From the NCBI GenBank assembly GCA_014529385.2, contig CM043962.1:86964680-87028679 (forward strand): a stretch of DNA of 64,000 nt. The letters are read 5' to 3'. This document shows, piece by piece, positions 43,001-54,363 of this stretch. Made by a program: the position numbers and the translations under genes. How positions within the stretch are numbered: position 1 is the first letter of the stretch; each line of letters starts with the position of its first letter. The notes beneath the pieces were generated by a model. The model made no database searches, had not been told where the DNA came from, and saw nothing but the letters and a program-made list of their open reading frames with translations. This DNA is from Adiantum capillus-veneris. Taxonomy: Eukaryota > Streptophyta > Polypodiopsida > Polypodiales > Pteridaceae.

Positions 43001-43714
43001 CTTGGGAAGGAAAATCTTGTGGCCGATGTCTTGAGCAAGAAGAGTACTGTAGTGGTTGTCACAACATCTACTACTTCTTTAATTGACCTTATTTGAGAAG
43101 GTATGACTCAGGACCCGTATTACATAAAAATCCAGTACTTGATGAATCTAAATAATCACACAAAGAAGCAGGAAAGGCAAATCAAAGGCTTCCACATTGA
43201 AGATGATGACCTTTACTTTGGTAATCGTTTTTGTATTCCAAATCAAGGTGGAATCAAACTTCAGATATTACATGAAGCTCATGATATACCTATAGCAGGA
43301 CATCCATGATACATTAAGACTTACTCTACTATTAGAAAGAGTTTCTTTTGGCCAGGACTAAAGCGTGATGTGTTGAACTATGTTACAAGATGCTTAACAT
43401 GTCAACATATTAAAGCTGAACGAAACCGATACCTCGATAAGCTTCAACCTATTGATGCTCCACAAATGAAATGGGAATGCATATCTATGGATTTTATTAC
43501 AGGACTTCCTACATCTTTGGGATATGACTCTATTTTTGTGGTTGTTGATATGCTTACAAAAATGACTCATTTTTTTTCAGTTAAGATAACATTTACGGCT
43601 AAGGATATGGCTCAAGTCTTCATGAAAGGTGTTTTCATGTATCACGGTTTACCTCGATGGATAATTTTTTATCGTGATATGAAGTTCACCTCTAATTTTT
43701 GGAAAGCCTTATTC
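40061..43714 (+). pseudogene. Gypsy 2: decayed Ty3/gypsy gag-pol, 3' truncated
   Basis: Gag starts MPPRGNVAAVNASVP, with FSGEDKDVDKVLEDWIERMD and KHWWRDH. A frameshift occurs near 40340, and a knuckle CYTCLDSGRQSKDC near 40800 has Arg for the zinc-binding His. The protease reads LLIDSRSTNSFISP near 41260, with Arg for Gly of DSG. RT spans about 41740-42400: DYRGLNQVRIKNKYAIPRID, TKIDLKSGYYQIQI, then after a shift VFFDNILVYSR, where the second catalytic Asp is Asn. RNase H (42700-42950) has TDASGQTIGGVLSQEG and HTNHKSLKWIYTQ. Integrase has CLTCQHIKAERNRYLDK and ISMDFITGLP and ends at FWKALF. There the Tat-like LTR begins, so the truncation reflects that insertion. No LTR or primer site was found upstream. 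Confidence 0.9.
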
Positions 43715-45289
43715 TGAGCTAGACATGCGTGCATAAAAAACGCTTTTTGTTTCACGTTATAGAGGCAATAGAAACACTGTTTTGGCCATAACTCACAAAC
43801 CGTTATGAATCAACCCTTACATCAGAGATAAAACACATCATTTAGAACATTTTCCCTCTTTGGTGTCATGTGAAAATCATGCACGAGCTAAAAGATATGG
43901 TCAAAAAACAGTTTGTTGCCCACTGCACAACCAAAATTTTTTGACTCCAGGCTCCTTGAAGAACCACTATATAGATTCACCGGATCTGCAAATCCACTTA
44001 ACCAATTGAAAATCTTGATGAAACTTGATTATAAATGTATTTAGGTCTCCGTTATCACCTCGGAAATGCGAGTTATTAGTCGTTCCATAAACGATTTTAC
44101 CTACACGTAGAGGGGTGCTACCAAGGGGGAGTACCATATGACGTCGTGAGTTAACCGAGCCGTTTATGCATGATTATGGATTGTTTTGATGAGTTGATTT
44201 CAGCTATTAGATGCCCATAATCTTATGTGAGAGTATATGGTTAGACATCCTAAACTGCATAGGCAGATATAGATTAAAGTGGCTTTCTTTTTGGGTTACT
44301 GTTTGTTGTGTGAGTACCATATGGGTGAAGTGATGTGATATAGTGATAATATATATTATAGAGTTCTTGATACATTGGTTTGAGGTGAACTAATTTCATT
44401 TGTATATCATGCATGCTCCCAAAAATGTCAAAAAGTTTTTTTTTTTTTGCATATGTGTGGAGTTATGGTTTATGGTTGACCTAAAGGTCGGAGCTGTTTT
44501 TCATCATGTTTATGGTGATTGAATGTTATCATATGATGTATGGGAACTCATGGATTGATGTGGATGCCTGCAGGCTCGAGAGGTTTCTAAAGCTCGCAAC
44601 AACCTAGCAAGGTATGAATCGGATTCTAGGACGATTTCTTTATATTGAACATTTTCGTAGGTTTGCAAACTTCAGATATTTTTAAAGCTTGCAACCTGGC
44701 CAGGTATAGTGAACCCGACTGCAGCGGGCCTTGCACACAAGATTGCAAAGTAGCAGTATGCAAAACTAGCCCCAACCACATGATTTGATTTTGCCAGCAC
44801 ACTGCGGTCTTTTTTCGTGGAAGCTTGGTGAGATCTCTTCATCACTACCACGTCTATGAGTATAAGTATGGCAACTACACACTCTATTGTGTCTTTCTTA
44901 AATGGGGTTGGAATCCAACTTGTGAGCGGCTAATTGCTTCTCTATGTACAAAGACAAACTTTGGTGTTCTGAGGGTCTAGCCCGTTGAAGTCTGGATAAG
45001 GCTAGCGCTTATAAAGGCTACCAACCGGTTGTGCCTTGTTGGCTCGAAGGGATTCGTATTCGTTGAATAAAGAATAGAGTAGGATTATGTATGTCAACTA
45101 TGCCTACGAGCTCACTGGAGGTTGCGAGCTGAGTGCTTTTGGTGGTTGATTGGCAAGAGTGAGGTGTATAAGTGACATTAATTAGGGTATAATTAGTGTA
45201 TTTTCTATACGATAACGAAACAAAATTTTATGAGTATTTGAACTAAGCCGCTCTAAATTTCTAAAGCATACTCTAGTTGGGGACCCTAT

Positions 45290-46030
45290 TAGTGGAGAAA
45301 ACCATGGGGCTTACACCTAATTTTGAGCCTCTAAGGTGAGCAAAACCGGGAGCTCCAAGTATACTAGCCAAGAAACCACCTATAAGAATAGAGGCTCAAG
45401 ATTAAGTTCATGCATCCAACTATACCGGCCAAGAGACCACCAATAAGAACAGAGGCTCGAACTTAAGTTCGAGCCTCCAACAAGACTACGCAAGAAACCA
45501 CATGTAAGGATAGTGGGAAAGAAACCATTTGGAAGGATGGAGGCTCAAACTCGAGTTCGAGCCTCCGGCAACACTGAACAAGAGAACCACCTGTAAGGAA
45601 ACCATTTGTAAGGATGGAGGCTTGAACCCTCTAGCCACATGAGGAAAAATATCCTTTATAAGAACACTAGGAAAGAAACAATCTATAAGGGTGCTCAAGG
45701 GCTCGACTTGAAGTTTAAGCCTTTGGCCACACTAGGCAAGTAACCACCTTTAAGATGGGGTATCGGATTTAAGCCACACTAGGTGACAAGTCACTTATAA
45801 GGATTGAGGCTCCAACTTAAGTTTGTACCTGTGTACTCACAGGTAAAGACGTGGAGGCTCAAACTCTTATAGTGTAATTTCCTAGTGATGTAAGGTAGGT
45901 AAAGGCTGAAACTTCAAGCCACACTAGAGAAGAAACCATCACAAGTCTTGAGCGTGAGTTCGAGTCTCTGGCCACTCTACGTGGGAAATACCATGAGTGG
46001 TTGAGGCTCTACTCCTTTGGCCCTGTATTT
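45290..46030. repeat. Degenerate minisatellite with palindromic core
   Basis: Units of roughly 60-70 bp carry the order GAGGCTCRAACTTAAGTTCG, GCCTCCGGCCACACTAG, GCAAGAAACCACC and TATAAGGAT. The best core, 45453-45476, is a perfect 24-bp palindrome centred on CTTAAG; 45539-45566 is a near-perfect one centred on CTCGAG. Copies decay to the right. Confidence 0.8.
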
Positions 46031-46452
46031 CCTAAGTGGCACAACATGAGCCTCTTCTTATTTGAGACTATTTAAGCCTTCAAGTGGAACATATGGGGTC
46101 TCTATCTTTCATTCAAGTTATTTCAAAGGTAAGGGTTTTCCTCCTTAGTAGATATGGGTGACACTCCAACATTAAGTGTTCGTTTATCTATAAATTGTTA
46201 GTTAGGTCATAGGGCACCATAGAGTTTGGAGTCTATCAGTACAGCGGGAATAACATAGCCCCTACCAAAAAACAACTAACACTTAAATGAAGACTTACCA
46301 AAGGTATTTGTAAGTTCATAATCATCGATCATTTGGAAGAGTCTCAAACTTCTTTATCCAAAATATAAGGCGTCATCTTAGATATGTCATAAATGACATA
46401 AGAAACTTCCATTTTGCAAATTTCCTTTAGCATAATAATCTATTCTCCTATA

Positions 46453-46836
46453 TTTCTAATCTTTTCAGCAATGCTTATTGTTTAAAACATGGAATTTAGA
46501 CTACCAAAACCACAGAGTAAATCCTATATTTACAAGTCAGAGCAATTTAAAGAAATTAAGAATAAATAATATGAATGAAATTTGTAATCTTTCCACCACT
46601 TATTAGTGTCTAAAACATGAAAATTTAGATTACCAAAGCCAAAGAGTATATCCTATATTTACAAATCACAACAGTCTAAAGTAATAAAGATGAACAAGAA
46701 GTATCAAATTTCTAATATTTTTACCAATGCTTATTGTTTAATACTGAAATTTAGTCTATCGATCCACAAAGTGCATCCTACATTTAATTACAAGTTAAAA
46801 AAATTTTAAAAATCAAGAATATACAGTATGTTATAT
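46453..46836. repeat. 128-bp tandem repeat x 3
   Basis: Units begin at 46453, 46581 and 46709, each with TTTSTAATMTTT, a CTTATT motif, AAATTTAG, then CCACARAGTR and CTAYATTTA. They are diverged, AT-rich and non-coding. Confidence 0.82.
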
Positions 46837-47613
46837 CAAAAGAGAAAATCCTTCTCATTTGATGATAAGTGACAACAATCTCGACACTTGAATATGTGCT
46901 AAATTTCTTGATTGCTTGTTTCAATATCATAGTGGTTGTCTCTATATATTCCACTTATTTGCTCTATCAAGTGGTATCAAATAAGACGTGAACAACTTAA
47001 TTCATGATTCTCAATTTCAATAAGAATAAGAATTCCCTTGAAACGGATCCAATTTCCAATCTTATTTCAAAAAATCGGAACTGAATATTTTCCATTTTTC
47101 CTAAATTGGTCTTTTTTAGTCGTGCCCATCTACGAGTTATTTTTGTTCCCTATGCACAATACATGCACTAAAATTGGATTTTAACCTTAGGGATAGATAG
47201 AGCACATCTAGAGGAAGCTATAGAGCCCTTCTAGGACCAAAATCGACAACCCTAAAATAGGTTGTTTATCTTATGTGCGATTTTGTCCATGTGTCAAAAA
47301 TGACAGCACATGAGAGTGTAGAGGATACCCTACCCATGCTAGGTATTAAGTTTCATTCCGTTCGGAGACTTGTAGCTACACAAATTTGTCTGGATAAGGT
47401 TGCGATAGAGAAAGTAGCTTTTGGTGTCTGACACACACTTGAGACTTAGATAAGTAGAAGCGACATAGACTTGGGATTTTCGAGAGATTGGCCATATCTT
47501 GTAGCCTCCATGTACTAGTCGGGTCAGCTACATCCCACGGATTGACATTATATGTATGCAGTTCTTGCTTTGCTAGCATCAATATGGTGAGGCTTGGTAG
47601 TCGGTCGACATTT

Positions 47614-47631
47614 TGGTGTCATTGCCGGGGA
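47614..47631 (+). promoter_or_regulatory. tRNA-Asp-type primer-binding site
   Basis: TGGTGTCATTGCCGGGGA, three bases after the LTR end. It differs at two positions from the TGGCGCCGTTGCCGGGGA primer site usual in Tat and Athila elements. Confidence 0.8.
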
Positions 47632-49189
47632 CGAGGCAAACAAGACTAGAGAAAAACCCAAAATACTCACTTGAGGTTTCATTACTTTCACTAGTTTGGC
47701 TAGAGTAACACATTTTCTATATTCATCACGGCTCAGAGGTGCTTGAGAGTAGAGATACTCGGTAAGGACCTCAGGAGATTTAGATAGTAGGATGACTAGG
47801 TATAGGATCCTTGAGACTGGCAAGTGGTCGGTAAGGGTGTTACCTAAATAGAAAGTAGGGATTTGACACTAAAAGTTTCATTTACCACTTTCTGCACTCT
47901 TTTTTTGGGTCCAATAGGAGTAGGGTAAGTAGAAACCATCAAAAGTGCATATGGTCAAAGGTGCATTAAAGAAAACCAAAAAACTTGACAAGTCTATCTT
48001 CGGTGCGCTGAAGATAGACGGGGGGGTTTTGAGACTAAAACTGAGAAATTGAACTTGCAAGTGGTAGACCAACTTGTTTAGACCATCCCCATTGATTTTG
48101 AAAACATTTGGATCAGTAAAACACTTAGCCAAGACCAAAAATTGGAAAAAAAAAACGCAGATCTGAGAGAAAATCAACAAGGAAAAGTCAAATTAGGCTA
48201 AAACTTGAAACCAGGATAAATCCTAAAACTTGTGGAAAAATCAATCTGTTAAGAAAATAATAAAAAGCGTTATCTTCGGCGCGTTGAAGATAAAAATCTC
48301 ACTAGAAGGGATATTTTGCTCATTTTTCAATCCCCGGGGTCTACTAGGGTTATAACAGAGCGCCTAACTTAGTTTCACCAAAATTGGAGCTGTGCAAAAA
48401 TCAATACACCAAGGAAATTTGGAAAACCAGCCTTTATGTTCAAAAAGAGCTAAAAACATTGGTAAGTGGTCAAAAATTTATGAAATTCATGGTACAAGCT
48501 TGAAATCACTTGAAGAACACATCCCAAGCCACAAATTTCCAGAAAAAGTGAAAAAGAAGAAGAATTATCTTTGGCGCGCTAAAGATAAATCTCACACCAG
48601 GGAAGTAGTTTTGCAAATTTGATATTAGGGCTATCTTTGGCAAGCCATAAGGACTCTATTTATGAGTTGAAAGTTGAAATTGGGCCTACCTATGAGTGCA
48701 GATATCTTCGGCGTGCCTAAGATATCCTGAGAAAATTCACATCATGTTTTGCACAAAGAGTCTATCAAGGAATAGAGAAAGTGAATTTTGTATCTTCTTG
48801 ACCCCTTATTGACCAAATTGACATTAAATTGTGGAGTCACATACAATTTTAAGTGTTGGTCTGTAGGGACTTGCGACTTCGTGACGAATCGAGAGCAGAA
48901 GCAAAAGCATTGCGGTTGAAATCAAGGCCACACTTCTAGGTTTGAAGTATCAGTTAAATTGAGTGAATAAATTCATATATGAACTAACATCTAGTAGATT
49001 TTTGGGAAACTCAATTGATTTAGGAGAGAATAGGAGCGGGAGCGTCCACATAAGAGAGTGTAAACCAGGGGAGACCATTAGAAACTATTGCGGAAGAAGT
49101 GCCAAACACTTACTCTGACTCAAGCTCAGACATGTCTTCCTTTTCGAGTCAATCGACAATAGGGACCTCACTCAAATTCAAGCATATCC
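47632..49189 (+). other. Non-coding leader of the Tat-like element with recurrent hairpins
   Basis: No gag is readable. A short inverted-repeat motif recurs: TATCTTCGGTGCGCTGAAGA (47997), TTATCTTCGGCGCGTTGAAG (48270), TTATCTTTGGCGCGCTAAAG (48567) and ATATCTTCGGCGTGCCTAAG (48701). Each has arms TATCTTC/GAAGATA around a GC-rich loop. A weaker copy (CTATCTTTGGCAAGCCATAA) lies at 48630. Confidence 0.6.
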
Positions 49190-49420
49190 TGAATTTCTTC
49201 AAGACCAACAAATACAAAGCCTAGATTTACTTGGACCCAAATGAGGAGCCACACCATAGTGGAGCAAGCTACTTGGTGGAATATATAACCAATAGAATCT
49301 TTCCAAAAAAACATGAGTAAAAGACAAAGGAGAGCAATAGAAATGGAATTTGCGAACTACATATTGATTGGAAACCAGCTCTATCGACGAGGAAAGACCA
49401 ACATCTTAGAATATGCGCAA
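49190..49420 (+). pseudogene. Tat-like integrase, upstream part
   Basis: Fragments read HILNFFKTNKYKA, MEFANYILIGNQLYRRGK and HLRICA, the segment that precedes the integrase HHCC finger in Ty3 elements. The frame shifts around 49395. Reading crosses the copia 2 insertion site: HLRICA continues directly into NEEEYLPILEQAHAG at 54657. Confidence 0.75.
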
Positions 49421-49741
49421 TGTTGAGATGTTGAGCTCTACATCTTGAGCTGGCATCCACTACGGGTCTTGGCCGCTTACGACATTTACTCACTGGCACG
49501 TTAGGTGACCGACACGGAGGATCTCTGCCAGTGATCCTACAGCTGGACTACACTTATAGTGCCAGCCTAGTACGCTTCTAGCGTGTTCACACTTGGTGAT
49601 CGCATGTACATATGTGCTACTTTTCAGTTTTAGCACTTAGTCATTTCGTACTCTCTTTTCTGTACGAAGAAGAAGAAGCTTTCCATCTCTGTGTGCTTTG
49701 TGCTTGTCTTGTGTAGCTCTCTTGCATCCTCTTTCTTTACA
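49421..49741 (+). repeat. Copia 2 5' LTR
   Basis: 321 bp, directly followed by the primer site. The copy at 54336-54656 differs at about eight positions. Confidence 0.95.
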
Positions 49742-49754
49742 TGGTATCAGAGCC
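49742..49754 (+). promoter_or_regulatory. Copia 2 primer-binding site (initiator tRNA-Met)
   Basis: TGGTATCAGAGCC directly after the LTR's terminal CA. Confidence 0.95.
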
Positions 49755-50026
49755 TGGTGCAGGCAAGAGAGGCTAAGAGAGCAAGAGCATCACAATCCCT
49801 TCGTTCGCAATCCACGACCAGATGCTGAACAGGTTTTTCGTACAAGTTTCTGAACAGGTCTCCAAAGTGCAGTACAAAGAGATTTACTGTACAAGTACAG
49901 TGGTTATATGTACTCTTGCTTATGGACACTCGTTGAGTGTAGAAAGCGTTACAGGTACCACAATAGCAGGTTCAACATATTTGCAGGTTTTTGCAGATTG
50001 CAGCTATTTTGTCTTAGTGCTTCAAG

Positions 50027-51382
50027 ATGTTTGGCGGTTTCAGTCAGATTGTCACTGAGAAGCTTGAGAAAAATAACTACCCTGCATGGAAGTTCAGAAT
50101 AACAAATTTCCTAAAAGGAAAAGGTTATTGGGACAATTTAGAAGGAGACAATGAAAAGGAACCAGAGATTCCCGAGGCAAATGCTACAGCAGAACAAAAG
50201 AAAGCTTTGAGGGATTGGCAACAAGGCCAGAGCAAAGTGATGTATTGGCTTTCTATGAGCATCACAGATGGCATGATGGGCTATCTACAGGATGCTGAAA
50301 CCCCCGCCATTGCATGGAAAAACTTAGGCAGAGTGTTCGAGGTGAACACCAAGGCCAGGAAGCTTCAACTAAAGTCGGAGCTAAATCAGGTTAAGAGGAA
50401 CAACCTCTCCATCAATGATTATGCTTTGAAGATCAAGAGTATCATCGAGGCTCTTGGATCTATTAAAGTCTCAGTGGAAGACGATGACATTTTTCGTGCA
50501 TGCTTGGATGGTCTAGGAGATGAGTATGTATATTTCAGGTCTTCCATGAATACAAGAGACGACATCCCCGTGTTCCAAGATTTGATTTCTATGCTTATTC
50601 TTGAGGAGAAGAACCTTGACACATCTTCTTCTCATGGCAGAAATAATTCTGAACAGGCCTTCTATTCTAACTCCAATAGAGGTAGAGGTAGAGGTCATGG
50701 TCGAGGCCCAAGGGGTTGCAGGGGCCAATTTCAAGAAGGTCAATCAAATCAAAACAATACAGGTGGCAGGGGAAACCAGTCTCAAGGAAGGGGGAGTCAA
50801 AGAGGTCGTGGTGTAGGATCAAGCAGGCAGCAACATACTGCAGATAGCAGAGAATGTTGGACTTGTGGTGAAAGAGGTCACATGTCACGTGACTGTCCAA
50901 AGGGAAAAGCAAGTGGAAAGAGAGAACAGGGAAACTATGCATCTACTAGCAGAGATGCAGATGACAGCAAAAACGAGCGCATGTTTGTTATGCAGCATGT
51001 AATGAATACAATGACTACAGAGAATTCCACCCAAGATGATGTTTGGTATGTGGATTCAGGTGCCTCTAATCACATGAAGTCTCGTGGAGAGTGGTTTAGA
51101 GATATGCGCAAACCAGATGTGTCAGGCTATGTGCAGACAGGAGATGACACAGCTCACCCCATTGCTCATGTAGGGAACATACCTCTAAATACGAAGAGTG
51201 GGAAATCAAAGTACTTAGCAGATGTACTTCATGTCCCAAACATTACAAAGAATCTTGTTTCTGTTGGACAAATGGTTGAGCAGGGTTTGCAGGTTCGCTT
51301 CAATCCAAATGGCTGTTATGTAGAAGATTTTCAGAATGGCTGTAAGCTAATCACAGAGGGCAAATGTGTGGGCAGAATGTAG
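50027..51382 (+). CDS. Copia 2 Gag-protease part
   Basis: 451 codons from MFGGFSQIVTEKLEKNNYPA, about 270 bp after the primer site. Gag of the UBN2 type has NLSINDYALKIKSIIEALGS in the capsid region, an Arg/Gly-rich stretch at about 215-265 (GRGRGHGRGPRGCRG), and a CCHC knuckle CWTCGERGHMSRDC near 277. The protease has WYVDSGASNHM near 340 with an intact DSG. The frame ends at GKCVGRM with TAG. One or two bases away the expected pre-integrase reading (VVADVDIWHKHIGHVN) continues, so the stop comes from a frameshift, not a natural gag terminus. Confidence 0.93.
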   Translation: MFGGFSQIVTEKLEKNNYPAWKFRITNFLKGKGYWDNLEGDNEKEPEIPEANATAEQKKALRDWQQGQSKVMYWLSMSITDGMMGYLQDAETPAIAWKNLGRVFEVNTKARKLQLKSELNQVKRNNLSINDYALKIKSIIEALGSIKVSVEDDDIFRACLDGLGDEYVYFRSSMNTRDDIPVFQDLISMLILEEKNLDTSSSHGRNNSEQAFYSNSNRGRGRGHGRGPRGCRGQFQEGQSNQNNTGGRGNQSQGRGSQRGRGVGSSRQQHTADSRECWTCGERGHMSRDCPKGKASGKREQGNYASTSRDADDSKNERMFVMQHVMNTMTTENSTQDDVWYVDSGASNHMKSRGEWFRDMRKPDVSGYVQTGDDTAHPIAHVGNIPLNTKSGKSKYLADVLHVPNITKNLVSVGQMVEQGLQVRFNPNGCYVEDFQNGCKLITEGKCVGRM

Positions 51383-52572
51383 ACATGCATGAGGTAAAAG
51401 CTACATTATTTTCACAGGGCACAGGTGTTGTGGCTGATGTTGACATTTGGCACAAACACATTGGCCATGTCAATGAGTAGAGATTGCGCAGCATGCATCA
51501 AAACAGATTGTAAAAGGTTTGCCCAAATTCAAGGTCGATGGTATGCATAAAGTGTGTGCAGCATGCCAGTTTGGAAAACAGTCAAAGGGCTCATTTCCAC
51601 ATGAGCGCAATGTATGTAAAAATCCACTTGAGGTGGTGCACACAGATGTTTGGGGTCCAATCGATACTGCAAGTATACATGGTTGCAGGTATTACATCTC
51701 TTTCATTGATGACCATACAAGGAAAGTATGGGTCTACTTCATGCGTAACAAAAGTAAAGTGTTTGGTCACTTTCAAGACTTCAAAGTCATGATTGAGAAG
51801 GAGACAGATATGCAAATCAAGACATTGAGGTCAGATGGAGGGGGAGAGTACTTCTCCAACGATTTTTTAGATTTTCTGCGAATGCATGGTATACGCAGGC
51901 AGTTTACATGCAGATATACTCCACAGCAGAATAGGGTCGTAGAAAGGAAAAACAGGCACATTGCAGAGGTTGCACGTGCATTGATGAATAGAAGAACATG
52001 CCTCATCATTTCTGGGCTGAAGCTGTAAATACAGCTGTGTACATTATGAACAGGACACCTACAATTGCGGTGCATGATGTAACGCCTGAGGAAAAGTTTA
52101 CAGGTACAAAGCCTGATTTGGCACACTTGAAAGTGTTTGGCTGCATAGCTTACGTGCATGTACCAGATGAGTTGCGTAGGAAATTGGATCCTAAAGCAGA
52201 GAAATGTATTCTTGTGGGATATTCCCTTGAACAAAAGGGGTACAGGTGCTACAATCCTACTACACGAGAATTACGAGTGAGCAGAGATGTAGTCTTTGAT
52301 GAGATGAGCAGCTGTACAGTAATGCACATGGCACTATTGGGGCTGATGTAAAAGATGATGTGGTTGTACAAAATGTGAGGCCACAGTCACAGGTTTTGAG
52401 TGGACCACAAGAGTCCTCTTCTCGTGGCTCTGTTGAGAAGCCATGGAATGGTAGACTACGTACTTAGGTTACTCCCCCAGCAGGTACAGGGAATGTATCA
52501 CGAAAAGGAAAGGAAAAGGTTGATGAACCTCCCTTTATAGCTGATGCATCATCAGGTTTTTCACATGTAGAC
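51383..52572 (+). pseudogene. Copia 2 integrase and spacer, frameshifted
   Basis: Pre-integrase WHKHIGHVNE is followed by a TAG (51478). The open stretch 51519-52028 gives CAACQFGKQSKGSFPH, catalytic HTDVWGPI, LRSDGGGEYF and PQQNRVVERKN, where Arg replaces the usual Gly. A shift near 52000 leads to HFWAEAVNTAVYIMNRTPTI and LKVFGCIAYVHVPDELRRKL (51998-52351). The spacer to RT has further shifts. All three integrase acidic residues remain. Confidence 0.9.
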
Positions 52573-54363
52573 ATGGATTTAGATGGTTCTGAACAAAGTC
52601 TTGATGATGAATTTGGAATTTCGGCTGTCAGGACACCTGGTGTAAGGAAAGTACAAGAAGATGCTAGAGGGCAAAGGAGTGACCCAGGACCGCGCAGATC
52701 TAACAGAGTCAGAAATCCAGTTCAGAAATTGACTTATGATGGGTATCTAGTGTATCACCAAGCCCACATGGCTAAGGTGATACAGGATGTGGAGCCCACA
52801 TGTTTTGAGGATGTAGTTGGAAATGTGCATTGGGATGATGCAATGAATGAAGAGATGGCTGCATTGGAAGCAAACGACACATGGGAGTTGGTGCCATTGC
52901 CAAGTGGCAAGAAAGCTATTGGCTGTAAATGGGTGTATAAAACCAAGCATAAGGCTGATGGTAACATTGAGCGTCACAAGACAAGGTTGGTCGCAAAGGG
53001 TTATGCACAGACGTATGGCATAGACTATGAGGAGACCTTTGCTCCAGTGGCAAAGATGACGACTATGAGAGCTGTCATAACAGTGACTACATCTAGAGGA
53101 TGGATTATGCGTCAAATGGATGTAAAGAATGCCTTCTTGAATGGTGAGTTTCAAGAGGAAGTGTATATGGATCAGCCACCTGGTTATGTCGATCCAGGTT
53201 ACCCAGATTATGTATGCAGGCTTCTCAAAGCTTTGTATGGTTTGAAGCAGGGCTCTAGAGCATGGTATGACAGGATTTCCAAGTATCTTGTTAGTATTGG
53301 GTTTAGGAGAGCTCATGCTGATCATTCACTCTATGTACGTGAGAGTGATGTGGGGATTGTGGTCATTACCATATATGTAGATGACCTTATTATTGTGGGT
53401 GACAATGCTATGGAGATTGACCATGTGAAGGGTCTTCTCAAACAGGAGTTTGAAATGAAAGATTTGGGCGGCGAGTTGCACTACTTTCTTGGCATTGAGG
53501 TGATCACGACTCCAGAGGGTGTATGGCTGTCACAGAGACAATATGCTTTGGACATGTTGTCAAAGTATGGTATGGCTAATTGTAAGCCAATTTCTATTCC
53601 CTTGGATGTGAATGCAAAGATGAGTGCAGAGAAGGGTGATGTTGTTGAGGATGTCAAGATGTACAGGAAGATTGTGGGTAGTCTAATCTACTTGACTATC
53701 ACGAGGCTAGACTTGAGCTACACAGTAGGCTTGGAGAGTCAGTTTATGCAGCTTCCGAGGAAGCCACATTTGGATGGAGTACGACGCACACTTCGGTATG
53801 TGCAAGGGACTCTTGACTACGCATTGTTCTATGCAGCAGATGTGCCATTAGCATTGTATGGGTATACAGATGCAGATTGGGCAGGTAGCATTGTTGATAG
53901 GAGATCTACGAGTGGCTTCATGTTCTCTTTTGGGAGTGCTGCTGTTACTTGTAGCAGCAAAAAGCAGCCTACGATTGCTTTATCGAGCACAGAGGCCAAG
54001 TATAGAGGTGCAACAGTTGCGGCGTGCGAGGTAGCTTGGCTACGCACATTACTTGAGGATTTGGGAGTGCAGGTGGACCAGCAGATTGTCATCCATTGTG
54101 ACAACCTCAGCAGCATGCAGTTGGCTAGGAACCCAGTGTTCCATGGCAGGACCAAGCACATAGAGGTCCATTACCACTACGTTCGAGAGCGAGTGTTGGC
54201 GAGCGACATCGACTTGGTCTACGTCAGCACAGAGGAGCAGATAGCGGATATCTTTACCAAGGCCCTCGGAGCTGAGAAGCTTCGACGTTTCCGGACTATG
54301 CTTGGACTCTGCGACATGCAGAGCTCGAGGGGGAGTGTTGAGATGTTGAGCTCTACATCTTGA
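52573..54363 (+). CDS. Copia 2 reverse transcriptase-RNase H
   Basis: 596 open codons. The spacer (SNRVRNPVQKLTYDGYLVYH) precedes RT: WKTKH-type KWVYKTKHKADGNIERHKTR, AKGYAQTYGIDYEETFAPVA, QMDVKNAFLNGEFQEEVYMD, LYGLKQGSRAWYDR and catalytic YVDDLIIVGDNA near residue 268. RNase H has YTDADWAGS near 434, SSTEAKY near 471 and HCDNLSSMQLARNP. It ends with ALGAEKLRRFRTMLGLCDMQ and runs into the 3' LTR. The first methionine is inside the polyprotein and is not a real start. Enzymatic motifs look intact. Confidence 0.94.
   Translation: MDLDGSEQSLDDEFGISAVRTPGVRKVQEDARGQRSDPGPRRSNRVRNPVQKLTYDGYLVYHQAHMAKVIQDVEPTCFEDVVGNVHWDDAMNEEMAALEANDTWELVPLPSGKKAIGCKWVYKTKHKADGNIERHKTRLVAKGYAQTYGIDYEETFAPVAKMTTMRAVITVTTSRGWIMRQMDVKNAFLNGEFQEEVYMDQPPGYVDPGYPDYVCRLLKALYGLKQGSRAWYDRISKYLVSIGFRRAHADHSLYVRESDVGIVVITIYVDDLIIVGDNAMEIDHVKGLLKQEFEMKDLGGELHYFLGIEVITTPEGVWLSQRQYALDMLSKYGMANCKPISIPLDVNAKMSAEKGDVVEDVKMYRKIVGSLIYLTITRLDLSYTVGLESQFMQLPRKPHLDGVRRTLRYVQGTLDYALFYAADVPLALYGYTDADWAGSIVDRRSTSGFMFSFGSAAVTCSSKKQPTIALSSTEAKYRGATVAACEVAWLRTLLEDLGVQVDQQIVIHCDNLSSMQLARNPVFHGRTKHIEVHYHYVRERVLASDIDLVYVSTEEQIADIFTKALGAEKLRRFRTMLGLCDMQSSRGSVEMLSSTS

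Larger units (their letters stand above)
43715..47610 (+). repeat. Probable 5' LTR of the Tat-like element, about 3.9 kb
   Basis: TG start and CA end around a non-coding tract with a TATA-like CTTATAAAGG near 45006 and AATAAAG near 45067. The right end is well supported by the primer site; the left end rests on the truncation of gypsy 2. It contains two tandem-repeat zones (45290-46030 and 46453-46836). Confidence 0.5.
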
